Positions 14,426 through 26,300 of a stretch of DNA of 64,000 bases are shown in pieces. Source of the stretch: Oxyruncus cristatus. Its lineage: Eukaryota > Chordata > Aves > Passeriformes > Cotingidae. The notes beneath the pieces were generated by a model. The model ran no database searches. It worked only from the letters and a program-made list of their open reading frames with translations, and was not told the DNA's origin. The translations under genes were made by a program, and so were the position numbers. The stretch is from positions 515,526 through 579,525 of the forward strand of contig VXAY01001953.1 in the NCBI GenBank assembly GCA_013399855.1, read 5' to 3'. Within the stretch, counting starts at the first letter, position 1, and each line of letters starts with the position of its first letter.

Positions 14426-16734
14426 GTGTTTCTAGTGTGGTTGAATAGGTTAGCCACAGGCCTAGTGGTCTGATCTAGGGCACTTGAGCTGAAGTTTTCA
14501 AATGCCTCTGCCTCCCCACTTGTGCACTTTAACACAGTGAGAAGCTCGTTCTTCCTAAGCACATGCAAATCTGATCCCAGGCTATGCCTAATGTTTTAAA
14601 ATAAAGGTTTAGAACTTCTTGGAATGTACCTAGAATGAAGAGTACATACCATAATTCACACCCTTTGTGGTGATTTTTATTACTCTAAAGGCAGTCTCCC
14701 CATATCATACAGCCTACAATTTCCAATAATAACGAAAGATTTTTTCATTTTTTTGTTATAAGTGGTTGGCTGTTTTATCCATACAATGATAACTGCAATT
14801 TCAATTTAAAAAATCACGCCCTCTGCAAGGGCCAGGAATTTTGTTCACCACATATGTCTGGATTCCTTTACGTTATCCTAACACACATACAATTGTCAAG
14901 CTAGACTTTACAATGAAATTAGTGTCATGGATGAAAAAATAAGAGCTTTATCCTCTAAGTGCACCTGTTTATAACAACTAGGCAGGATCAGTCAGGGTGT
15001 GTGTGTCAGTCTGCCACTGCAGCTGTTCCATTACCATAAAACCCATAGTATTTATGAAGTTTTAAGCCTTTCTGAACTCCGTAACTTTGGCTTACAAAGG
15101 GAGGCTGTAATGCTATGTCTGGACTGTGATAATAGTTCAGATAAAGATCCAACATGTGACTCCTAATGAAAGCATTAAGTCTATTGGAAGGAACTGTATC
15201 AAACTACATGCAGTAAAGCAGACAGCAAATATGAACCATGAAGAATTAATGATTAACTATTTGCTGCATGCTTCACTTGGAACAGCACTGCTATTGAGGG
15301 ACTCTGCAAACTCTGTTGAAGAAGTTAACTCACAAACTGGTGTTACACAACAAGGTAAAAATCACAAATGCATTGCTTAAACTTTGGGTGTGATTTTTTT
15401 CCAGTGCAAGAAATTTTTTTCCTTTGCAAATGAATGTGAGGTCTTGTTTGTGTCTCCAGTTCTTCAGCTGATGATATACAGACAGGACACTACCTTCCAC
15501 AGACTCCCTGGGCATACTGAATTTATTGGCAGTTCCAGGCATGTCCACATGGATTCAGCTAAGGAACAGGAGTTTCAGTTATGACAAACAACCAACTCCT
15601 AGCTACTGAATTACATTTTTATTATTCTTCAAATCTGCCTGTGATTTTTCTTTTCCTAGAAGAAAGTAGCATGGGATTACTCTTGTTAATCTTTGGGTAT
15701 TCTGTTATTTCAGTAAACTGTAACATTTGAAAGCTGACTTTGGAGGTGCTGTCTTGTAAATGACTTCTACAGTAACATCACTGAGAGAACTGTCTGGAGA
15801 TTCTGGAGAACACAATGCCGTGGCTACTGACAGGCTTTGGAGATGACATCTGTCTCCCTCTGCTCCTGGCAGCAAGGAATTGTTGTCTTGCAACTGCCGT
15901 CTTATTTCTATGCAAGGTACAAGTCTTGGCTCCTGCTACTCTTAGACTGCAGTGGGACCCAAAAAAGCGGGGCAGGAGCACCTCTCCCTCCCAGGGATGA
16001 AATCCTGCTGTCAGCTGGTGTGTTGTGGTTCACCACTGTCCATGTCAACATTTTGAGAACCAGCCTGCTCTGCTGCCATGCAGAGTAGTGATGTGCTGGG
16101 GATCTGCCTGACCCGTGAGGCCCCAGGTCTGCCCATCCCCAAGAGCACATTGCAGCTGAAATCCTGACCTGGCTTCCCAGCCTTAGCGCCGGAGATGCAC
16201 AGGTGAGGAGCGATGTTGTACAAAGTTCATTCTATAATCAGTGGAGGAAAGCATACAATTCTAACAAATCAGTTCAGTCTGCCTCAGCTTTAAATTGCCC
16301 ATCACTAGAAGACTCCATCGACATGGTGAAATGATGAGGCTCCAACCTTAAGGCTCACTGGAAGTGCATGGTTGTTTACCTAAGTCAAATGCCAAGTACA
16401 GAAATTACGTTTATGCCAACACAGTTCTATTTATGGCTCTTCTATTTATCTTGTAATCATGAATGGGCCTAATGAAAATGAGGATGAGCTCCAGCATTTT
16501 GAGGAAAGTAGGTTATAATGTTCTCTTCCTAAAAGTACAGAAAATTTTCAATATTAAACAAGAAGTACTTAATGGTTTGGGACAGCATTTTGGCGCAGAC
16601 TGATGCAACTCTTGATTGCTCCACCTTCTGGCACTGTATCCCTTTACTTCATAACCAGCACAGTGCATGTGGATTCCATCTATACTCTCACAGTGACTTT
16701 TACATTTGTTTTCTGCTGCTAGATTGGTGGGAAT
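14426..16734. other. Noncoding stretch, no feature recognised
   Basis: The sequence is AT-rich to about 15.7 kb and then moderately GC-richer to about 16.2 kb, where several overlapping 60-80 codon frames appear on both strands. That pattern fits composition, not coding. I see no transposon signature. Confidence 0.5.
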
Positions 16735-17500
16735 TTGACTAGTCTACCAGATGCCCAACCAGCCTCTCTCTCACTCCCCCTCCTCGACAGGACAGGAGGA
16801 AGAAAGTAGGATGGAAAAACTCATGGTTTGAGATAGGAGCAGGGAGATTACTCACCAGTTACTTTTATGGGCAAAACAGACTCAACATAGAGAAAATTAA
16901 TTTAATTTATTGCCAGTTTGAATAGAATGGAATGGTGAAAGAGACTGAACTCATACACCTTCCCCCTATTCCCCTTCTTCCCAGTTTCAACTTCACTTCT
17001 TCATTCTGAGCTCCTCTACCTCCTTTCCCAGGATTTGTTCAAGGGGATGGGGAACAGCTCCTTCCTGCCACTCCTTTCTCCTCACACTTTTTCCTTTATC
17101 CAGCATGGATCCTTCACATGGGCTGTAGTTCATTCCAGGAGCCTGTTCCAGTGTGGTGCAGGGAAACATCTGCCCCACCATGATCTCCTTGGGGGACTTG
17201 ACTGCAGGGGAATCTCTGAAGGACCTCCTCCCCTCTTCTGACCTGGGTGTTCCCTCTGTTGTTTCTCACTCTTTTCATTTCCTTCTCCACTCTCTGTTCT
17301 CTGTTTTCTGCTAAGTGCCACCACCTTGGATGCAGGGTTGGTTGGTTGGAGCTGTCTGGAACCATCTGCTTCTGGCATGGGTCAGCCCTGGCCACTCCTC
17401 ACAGAGGCTCCTGCAGCCCCTGCTACCAGTGCCTGTGCACCTGCACAGAGTGCAGCTTCACAAAGGCCCAGATCCACAGGAAGATTTGCTTTTTTTGGTC
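16735..17500. mobile_element. Diverged LTR-like avian interspersed repeat, probably a retroviral LTR fragment
   Basis: The order of landmarks matches a repeat I know from many bird genomes: a segment with CAACCAGCC and CTCACTCCCCC, then ACTCATGGTTTGAGATA, then ATTACTCACCAGTTAC and GGGCAAAACAGACTCAAC, then an AATTTAATTTATT segment, then a pyrimidine-rich half with CCAGCATGG, CTGCAGGGGAATCTCT and CCTCCTCCCC. In other copies the middle holds several tandem units built around a CCAGC(G/A)TGGGTCC core. Here only one or two such units remain, near 17100-17160, so the copy is contracted or old. No retroviral coding region lies next to it. I cannot name the family or give exact ends, and the orientation relative to transcription is not determined. 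The 60-90 codon frames inside it are not genes. Confidence 0.6.
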
Positions 17501-17794
17501 TCATCTGATCTAAATATTGCAGGCAATTTTATCAATAGACGAATTTAGTCACATGTGGGAACTGTCTTGCCTGTTTTAATTATCCAGAAGTCAGGTCTCT
17601 GGTCTACAGTTACCAATCAGGGCGCCCTCACAGTCAGGAATAAGAGAGAGAGAGAGAGAGAGGCATATTCAGTACGTACTAAACCGTGGATGGTAGGGCT
17701 GGACATCCAGCTTGGCTGAGCAGGGTTCTTCTCTTAGAAAGAAGGCAAAAATGGAAGGTATATGACCAGTGAAAGTAAGGTCAAGTGACATGAG
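17501..17794. other. Spacer with (AG)10 microsatellite
   Basis: This is a short unassigned spacer between the LTR-like repeat and CR1 copy A. An uninterrupted (AG)10 run lies at 17643-17662. Confidence 0.7.
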
Positions 17795-19257
17795 AAGAAT
17801 ATAAAGATGCTGCTTTTGATTATTTTTGAACAGTCTTGGGAATGTGGAGAGGTCCCAACTGGCTGGGAGCTGGTGAACAGTGTCTTGATTTTCAGGAAGG
17901 GCAAGAAGGAGGACCTTGGAAAGTACAAGCCTGTCAGTCTTTCTTCAGTGCCTGGTAAAGTTATGGAGAAGATTATGCTGGGAGATATTGAAAAGCACCT
18001 GAAAGACAATGTTGTCATCGGTCACAACCAGCATGGCTTCAAGGAGGCAAGTCCTTCTTTCCCTGATTTTGTTTTATGACAGAGTAACCCAACTAGTTGA
18101 TCAATGTTGATGTAATCTTTTTGGATTTCAGTAAAGCTTTCAATACTGTCCCTCATGGGATCCCTCTGGACAAAATGTCCAGCAAGCAGCTGGATAAACA
18201 CATCATGTGGTGGGTGAGCAATTGGCTCATGGGTTGAGCACTGAGGGTAACAGTGAATGGGGGAACATCAGACTGATGACATGCCACTAGTGGGGTTCCA
18301 CAGGGTTCAATTTTAGACCCTGTCAACATCTTCAAAAATGACTTGGATGTAGGACTGGAAGGGACCATAAGCAAGTTGGCAGATGACATAAAGCTCAGAG
18401 GAGCTGTTGAATCCCTGGAAGGCAGGGAGGCCCTGCAGAGAGACCTTGACAAATCAGAGGACTGGGCAATCCCCAACCATATGAAATTCAACAAGGGGAA
18501 GTGCCAGATTCTGCACCTGGGATGGGGCAACCCTGGATATACGTACAGACTGGAAAATGAGATGCTGGAAAGCAATGCCAGGGAAAGGGCCATGGGGGTC
18601 CTGGTCAATGGCAAGTTGAATCTCAGTCAGCAGTGCCCTGGCAGCCAGGAGGGCCAACCGTGTCCTGGGGGGCATCAGGCAAAGAATCACCAGTCAGTCA
18701 AGGGAGGGGATTGTCCCGCTCTGCTCTGCACTGGTGAGGCCTCACCTTGAATATTGTGTGCAGTTTTGGGCACTACAAAATAAGAAAGAAATTCAGCTCT
18801 TAGCAAGGGTCCAAAGGAGGGCAACGAAGATGGTGAAGGGCCTTGAGGGGAAGCTGTATGAGGAGCGGCTGAGGTCACTTGGTGTGTTCAGCCTGGAGAA
18901 GAGGAGGGACCTCATCACAGTCTACAACTTCCTCATGAGGGAAAGTGGAGGGGCAAGTACCAATCTCTTCACTCTCATAACCAGTGACAGGACCCAAGGA
19001 AATGAAATGAAACTGAGTCAGAGGAGGTTTATGTTAGACATCAAGAAAAGGTGTTTCACCCAGAGAGCCGTTGGGCACTGGAACAGGCTCCCCAGGGAAG
19101 AGGTCACACCACCAGGCCTGACAGAATTCAAGAAGCTTTTGGATGATACTGTCAGGCACATGGCATGACTCTTCTGGATAGCCCTGTGCAGGGCCAGGGG
19201 TTGGATTCAATAATCCTTGTGGGTCCCTTCCAACTCGGTATATTCTGTGATTCTGTG
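17795..19257 (+). mobile_element. CR1 LINE, 5'-truncated (copy A)
   Basis: CR1 is the main bird non-LTR retrotransposon. It copies itself by target-primed reverse transcription and usually inserts truncated at its 5' end. Copy A begins inside the RT domain (first recognisable CR1 coding sequence at about 17805) and runs to a typical 3' UTR containing GGGTCCCTTCCAACTC. It ends in two octamers, ATTCTGTG ATTCTGTG, at 19242-19257. Coding remnants are broken by frameshifts and stops. Unusually, the next ~230 bp are also shared with copy B at 28.87-30.26 kb. I see no clear target-site duplication. Confidence in the CR1 call is very high; the 5' boundary is approximate. Confidence 0.95.
17807..19168 (+). 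pseudogene. CR1 reverse transcriptase remnant (copy A)
   Basis: Three open pieces of the CR1 ORF2 protein are visible. 17807-18079 holds the upstream RT region, with a KKEDLGKYKPVSLSSVPGKV block and HNQHGF. 18343-18750 holds the RT core, where the catalytic-loop motif reads LADDIKL, so both aspartates survive, followed by [11 protein letters not shown]. 18734-19168 holds the C-terminal part, with RPHLEYCVQFW, QRRATKMVKGL, SLEKRRDL and HWNRLPRE. The pieces lie in different frames and the apurinic endonuclease domain is missing through 5' truncation, so no functional enzyme can be made. Confidence 0.93.
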
Positions 19258-19490
19258 ATCTCTTCACTGGATTTGTCCCTCTCCATTGACTACAGAGGTA
19301 GACAAGGCAAGATATTACTTCCTTCTTTCTCTTTCCTGATGTCTGCTTCGTATCTACAACAACACTTTTCTCTGCCTTTCAGAGAGGAAACATCCCTTCC
19401 TACATGACAATCTGATTTTAGTGCTCCATGGATCAAACAGCTTTAGAATTTCACCACCATGGCAGCCCATCATCTTATTACGGATGATAA
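19258..19490 (+). repeat. Extra 3' segment shared with CR1 copy B (possible 3' transduction)
   Basis: This is the sequence directly after the CR1 octamer tail. It is repeated in inverted orientation at 28,900-29,129, next to the same place in copy B, at roughly 90% identity by eye with small indels (B lacks about 11 bases near 19,297). Shared landmarks include GCAAGATATTACTTCCTTC, CAGAGAGGAAACATCCC and CAAACAGCTTTAGAATTTC. Homology fades just after CATCTTATTA at 19,471-19,480, perhaps reaching 19,490. Here it runs into unrelated sequence without a CR1 tail, whereas in B it ends in fresh octamers. It is not part of any CR1 3' UTR that I recall. Confidence 0.8.
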
Positions 19491-19560
19491 TGCAGCCCAG
19501 TACTGCAGCAGAACATCTTGTAGTTTCGCACAAGTTTTGAAGTTTTTTGGTCTTTGGTAT

Positions 19561-19625
19561 ATGCATGCATGTGTGTATGTGTGCAGACATACATATGGGT
19601 GCACATGTACGTGGTTGTGTGCATG
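19561..19625. repeat. TG/CATG-rich degenerate microsatellite
   Basis: The tract is made of ATGCATGC, GTGTGTATGTGTG and ACATACATATG words with alternating purines and pyrimidines, a degenerate (TG)n/(CATG)n array. It starts about 70 bp after the end of the segment shared with copy B. Confidence 0.75.
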
Positions 19626-20313
19626 CTCACACTGTTCCAGGGAAGAGCGGTTGGTGCTAAATGGCTTCTGATTTAGCAGCAGAGACACAGCTATTACCTG
19701 TGCTTTCACAACACTTAGAATATTGTGTGTTGCGAGCCTGAGATACAGTTAAAATACTGGGTTTCAAGGAAGAAGTTAGGAAGTGTTTTAAAAAACAATG
19801 ATGTGGAATGACAACCCTTTGGGAAAGGTCCAGTTTCAAACACAGGCATTTGGAGCTATTTGAGGTGCCCTGAGAAACCAAACATGTCCACTTGGTGCTG
19901 GTAAACACAACCCAGAGCCTATGGGGAATTTGCATCAGGCATGGAAGCCAGGCACCCACTTGGCTATCTTGCAGTGACTACAGTCACAATAGTGATGTGT
20001 CTTTAAGTACCTGTATCATACATTTACTCATTAATCACAGGTTTACACATTTTCTATTTCAAAATCTGGTGAGGGGTTTTTTGCTTCTTTTTCTAGCTAG
20101 CTCTTTAGGGAATTATGATATCCTTACTGAAAATGGGTAGCACTTTACACTATGAGTAGACATCAGTTTCAGTGTTGTTTCCCCAAGTGACAACTTTGCT
20201 GATGAATGTGATAAAGGCAAAACCAGTCCATAAATTAATATATGAGAAAGGTGAACTGTTCTTAATAATCTTCATTAATTTGAATTCTTTTTATTTAGAG
20301 AGGAATTACTTAG

Positions 20314-20337
20314 GTTTTTTTGTTTGTTTGTTTGTTT
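20314..20337. repeat. (TTTG)n microsatellite
   Basis: Several perfect TTTG units follow a T run and lead into TTTAAAG. No retroelement lies alongside. Confidence 0.85.
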
Positions 20338-23300
20338 AAAGAATTTAGAATCAGCTAAATCTTTCTACAACCTGGGTTTTAAATTAATCATTGCTTTGGA
20401 TTTTCAGTTTTATATATTAAAGAAGAAAAATAATTCTTGCATTACAAAAACACATTTTCTTTTATTTTAGTGGCTGCTTTCCAAAGCAGGAAGCTGTGAA
20501 AATAAAGCAACTTTATACTCAGAGTAAGATAAATAGTAATGTCCTAAGTGGCAATGCTATTTACACTTCCTTTGTATTTTTGTTTCCTCCTCTGTCCTCT
20601 TCTCCATTTCACTGACTGTAATTAAAATCATAGCTTCTGAAATAATTTTACATTTCCTTTCCAGTTCTAATGCTGTTCTATCCCCTAAAGAAATTATAAT
20701 GGTGTAGTTGCTAGTGTAGGTAAGCAAAAAAAGACAACTAACACTAATCGCTTCTATTTAAACCTGCTCTTTGTAGCTGAGTCATTATGATGAAATAGGG
20801 GATACTTTCACAAATGTTTTATCAGGAGGAGAGTCTGATGCTGCACATGTTCTAACAATTACATTGCTGTGCAAAAATACCCATCTTTCTGAATGTCGGT
20901 CTTCTTCTTGGAGGGAGGGGAGATGACCCAGGTTTCAGCTGGGTAGGAGTCACATAGCATTTACACTGACTCTTTGTTCAGTCTGTATAGAGAAATACAT
21001 GCTTAGGGTGCTTGGTTTGTCTTCTGGAGCTCTCCATAGGCACATGTGCGTCTTCACTGAGTGCAGTGGGAAACACATTTCATCATTTACCAGGACTGTG
21101 TTGCTTATTTATGGTGATACACATCAGGTGTAGGCATACACGCCCTAGAGCTGGATGCTTAAATTAGCCACCCTCGACCTGGGTATAGGCTATTGCATAA
21201 AAGTGTATCATCATCAACAGCAGCAGCTGAGTAAAGGAAAAACTGGAAATAATTCCATCTCACAGACTCCAAGTAGCTGGGATTAGATAAGGGAGAGGTA
21301 ATGTTTCAGGGACACCCTTGTCCTCAGAGACGGTCTACACAGCAAAAGGCATTTGTTCCAACTGGTGCAAAACAGCCATGTCACTGCAGCCAGGGCTGTA
21401 GCAGTGGTGGGCTGGTGAGAATGATCCCTGAGTTGTGTCTGCCCAGGATGGTTCACAAGTCTGATGTCATAGAGAATCAGTCACTTTATTTCAAAAGAAA
21501 GCCAGAGAGCTAATTAGTACTTATGAATTATCTTGCTTATGATAATGAGGAGTGTATGGGAGAGTGCCAAGATTGTCTGGCAGTGTAAGACCTTAATTTT
21601 TTCCCCTAAATTACTATATATTATATCCTAAATTATTTCCCTGTATGAATAATATTCTGGCTGTGGTGAAGTCCTCCTAAGACACCTGTCCTGCACTGAC
21701 TAACTAAGTTAACTGGATTTAACTGTGGGTGCACTTTGGACACTGTAGTCCTTTAATGAACTTAGTTATGAGAGCATTAATACTGTGGTATTGTTTGTAT
21801 GTGGTGCTGGGCAAGAACTTTGTGGGACTGAAACCCTAAATACAAAATGCACTCATAAAAAATAGTTATTTATAGTTATTTTATAGCAAAATAATTATTC
21901 TGCTATCTTTAACTCTTATCTTTGGGAAATAATGCAGAGTTATTTGGCAAGGCTTTTTCAGGATGAGTAAATGTTCTTTCATACAAATCCAAACAGTGCC
22001 AGGCACAGTGAAGGCTGATCCCTATTTAGGATCTACAGGCAAGATAGGAAAACTGTATAGTCTGAGGTTGCCTCATCATGCTCCTTTCAAATATGAAATA
22101 GAGGTGGTGAAGTTAAATCACTCAAAACACAAGAGCTCCAGTAAGAAAAAGCACTGTCCAGTGTCGAATGACATAAAGAAAAGCCAATATAAACCAGTGA
22201 AACATACCTCTGTTCATCCCTCCTCTAAAGCCAGTGACTGGTTTGAGTACAGCTTGGTCATACCTAGAGCTTTTCCAAATCGGTGATGTGTATAAAAGCT
22301 GTCTGGCAGATGTGGAATAAATCCCAGACAAATGTAGAACATGCTGGATGGGCTGCACGTGCAGCACAAGGGGCAGTGCTTGTGCTGCCTGGCCACTGCT
22401 GCTCCCTGGAGATGTGAGGGGAAGGTGGGTGGCCAGACAGGATACCTAAGAGGAGATGGGACCAAGCTGTTCTATGGTTGGCGACTCCAGGTACAAAGCT
22501 TTTGACCTATACCAGGGCTAGCAGATATCCAAAAGTCACAAGCAAAATTATAAATGCATCCGAATATGCCTAGAGGGAGCTTTTCAGCAAGAAGGAGATG
22601 GGGTGGAGGTGGGGTGCATGTTCAGGAAAAATTTGGAAAAGCCTGCTGTGTGCTAGATTGTGTACAGTGACATGAAACAGATCTCAACTCTTCTTGGTGT
22701 TTTTGATGCTAGAACAGTTCTTTTTTCAAAAAAAGACTTTCTTGAGCTTCTAAATATTAAAATGTGCTCAAAGTAACAGTTTGTTCATTAATGATGTGCT
22801 CTAGAATGAAGCAGTGATTCCTAATTGCAAAATGGGTAGTACTCAGCCTGGCTTTCTGATTGGCTTCAGGGAGCTTGAATGCATGGCCTTATTTCACTGC
22901 AAAGCCCTGGCAGACTTTGCACATTAAAATTCTAAACTGTCTAAGTAGGTGTGAAACTAATTTTGTGTTTATTTTTTAAAAACCACCTATGATCATTTAG
23001 GGCCATCCACTTCATTTTGGGAGGCCCTTACCTAGCTGCAGGTGGGCCCTAGGAGACAATAAAGCCCACCTCAGAGAGGATAATTTCTTGAATATCATAA
23101 CCTGAATATTTATAGCTTCTGGAATCGTTGGAGCTACTTACCCATGTTTCCAGCCACAACTTTTCTTAATAAGAAGGGCTTTGAAAAACTTGCTAAATCT
23201 GGACATAAAAGGAAACAGAAGTTTTCCTAGTGCAGTGGAATTTTTTGAAAGTCACATAGTAACTTTATTGATGAAACAAGGAAGAAAGCACTTTTCTACC

Positions 23301-26300
23301 AGACTTTGCAGAGCTTATTTACAAAACATAAGATTTTTTCATTAATGTGTAGGAAAAGCAAAGTCATGACAAGGTTTCCTGCAGCATGAGGATGCTTATG
23401 TGGCTAGTCATTTCATCAGAGAGTTATCTTATTCCTTTGCTTGTAGTGTTTTAATATGTTTTATGAGAGATGAACCTTGACGGAAAAAAAGGCTTTCTAA
23501 GAGAGATGAAAGAACTTAAACACATTTTTGAGTTTTAAAGTTTTATTTTACATGTGAAAATGTGTGCTACATCCTATTTACAGACATGTAAAAATGTTTG
23601 CAAATCAGCTTGTGAATCTATCATTCATATCATCACTGACTCTACTTCTCAGTCCATTTAGTCACTGACAGAGACAAGCTACAAGTTACCAAAACTGGTC
23701 ACTGAAGTCCAGCAAAGACTGAAATCACACTGGTTGACTGGGGCGCACCCACAGATTCAGACACAAGATTTTGACTATCTAAGTAAAAGTGTCTGCATGT
23801 AAACTAGAGTTAAGCTTCTTTTCCTGTCAGTGGGCAAGTGAAGACCCAGGCAGGATTCAATTACTTGAGTGTGGGTTTTTGATGTCACATGAGATGCCTG
23901 AGTGCCTCCCACCAGGTTCCTTCTGGTGCCTCAGAGAGGTTCAGGTCACGTATAGATGAGTCCTGTGCCTACGTATCAGCCCCATGTGGGTGATCTGGAT
24001 ATCTCATGCTATCCCAAGTGCCACAGATATATTAGGCAGCACAAGTGCACTTCAATTGGTTGAATCTGGAGCTGCATCCTAGCCTTAGTTGTTTTTTATC
24101 AGTACACTGCAGTATGCACATATGTGATCTTTGCTTCTACTATTGTGTATTCTTCTCTGTATTACTTCTCAGTGCCGCTGTTCATTGATTTTTGAGAGGT
24201 CAGACCCCTGGCTTTGCTATCTTTCCCACCACTTATGTAGAGGTTGCATGTAGCCATGGGAAGACAGAAACTATAGGTTTAGCAACAGTCACTCAAGTAA
24301 ACATACTGAGAGCATATTAATGGTCAGCATGTAGTTAGATTAGTGCAGAAGCATAAATACACACAAACACGTGACACATCTTACTGACACATATTGAAGG
24401 AGGTGTGGGTGATAACTAATTTAATTTTTAGTATTTATTCAGAGATTTCTTGGAGTCCAAAGTTCTGAGGATGAAGGAACAGCCAGGGTGTGTACCCTCT
24501 CCATGTGAATAACACCAGAACTACAGGTAAGACTGCCTATAAAAGTCAGTGTCACTAACTAAACTTTTGGAAACAGAGTCAGCTTTTCAAAAATCCTGCA
24601 GACAATAGCTCCTCTGTCCTCTGCAGGGATGGTAGGCTGAAAAGTGTTTTTGCAAATGTGGCACTTTGTTGTGAGGTACAAAAAGATACCAATATTACCA
24701 AATTGGGTGACTTTAGCTGCTGCATGAGGTTTCAAACTTAGTGCTAGTAGGGTATAAATCATTTGGGGAAGCTGTAATGTCTTGTTGTGAATAATGGAAG
24801 CTAGGAAGCATTGCAGTTCTGTGAAAGTGTTATTACTATGTAGGCTTAACACACTACTATGTATGTTTAGGTTTAGAACATGTTTGTGTATTACTATGTT
24901 TATAAGTATGGGTGATAAAAGCTAAAGTATCATTTTCCCACTATGTATTGTCCTTCTAAATCAGGACTAATAACTGTAAATGTGTTAAAACAGTGAGTCA
25001 GCAATGCCATTCTCTGTCCTGTGAGTAAAAAATTGCTCTGGAGATGATCAGTTCAACAGCTTTTACCACAAGATATTAAAACCCCAAGAAACTCTCCTTT
25101 CCAACCATGAGGATTTCTCTTCTTTAAGGCACATCTTGCAATTAATCGACTGTGAGCCAGACCCTGCTGCCTTTGTATCCAGAAGGAGAAGGCTTTGGTT
25201 CTTTAATTAAGCAGTCCGAGTCTTTTTTTTCTCTTCAGTGTTGGAAAAATAAAATAAAAAGACTGATTGATTATAACAACAAGCCGAACACCAGATGTTT
25301 TATGAATATATGGTTTCCCCAGCCCACACCCATGTGCATGTAAGAGAAAAAGAAAAAAACAAAAGACTGTTTATAATTGTCAGAATATTAAAACCTTTGC
25401 TTATTCAATGTTCTGTCTTCGCTGGCCTGTTCATGCAGCCAAAAAATTCATTTATGACATAGACCATTCATTGCTTGAGTTTTGCTTTCCAAACTTGGTA
25501 GAAGTATTTCATGGCCATAGTCAGATGTCTCTCTTTATGTAAATTTTGATAATTTGGAGGCTATCTTTAAAACAGTTCCTGAAACCGCAGGCTGCAATAA
25601 CTCACTTGGTTTCATGCACTCTGCTCAGTCCCATCAAGACAAATTGCCGGGTTCAATGTCCTTTGCCAAAAGAGAGGAACATTCCCTTCTCTTGTTACAT
25701 AACACTGAGACACTTGAGCATGAGAGACGGGAACCAAGGCTTGCTGACTAGCAGATATTCTGCAGCTTTGGAACTTTCTACCACTCTTTAGAGTATCTTT
25801 TAGGGAAATATAAATACTGTTCTCCTACAAATTTGTGAATGCAGCTACTACTAGTTCATCAGCCTTTCCCTAACACACAGGCCATGGACCAAAGCTTTCA
25901 TACAAAAGCTTCTGTTTGGTTTTAAGGGATTTTTCATTCCAGCAACACAAGAGTTGGTCCAAGAGCACATGAAAAATACTTCATCATACTCTTTTATGGT
26001 TTCCATAAAAATCTAAGGTTGTTTTTCCAGAGTTGTCAAAAAGCAAAATACTTCTTGGGATTCAATACCACCTTTAACTCCTTGGATGACAAGGTACCTC
26101 AAACTGATTTTTTCAATGACACTGCTGCTTTCACGAGTTTATTGTTTCACATCATTTGATAGAGTTCCAAAACACAATTCAGACTTCACAGGTTGAATCT
26201 GGTACAATGCCATGACTACTTTGTTTAAATTGTGAGATGGCTAAAAAAGTCTTGCTAAAATTCCCGGCTTTTCTATTTGAACTGTTCTTCAGCAGTTTTT

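Noticed and set aside
18153..18614. A 153-codon minus-strand frame
   Set aside because: It is the antisense shadow of the CR1 copy A reverse transcriptase.
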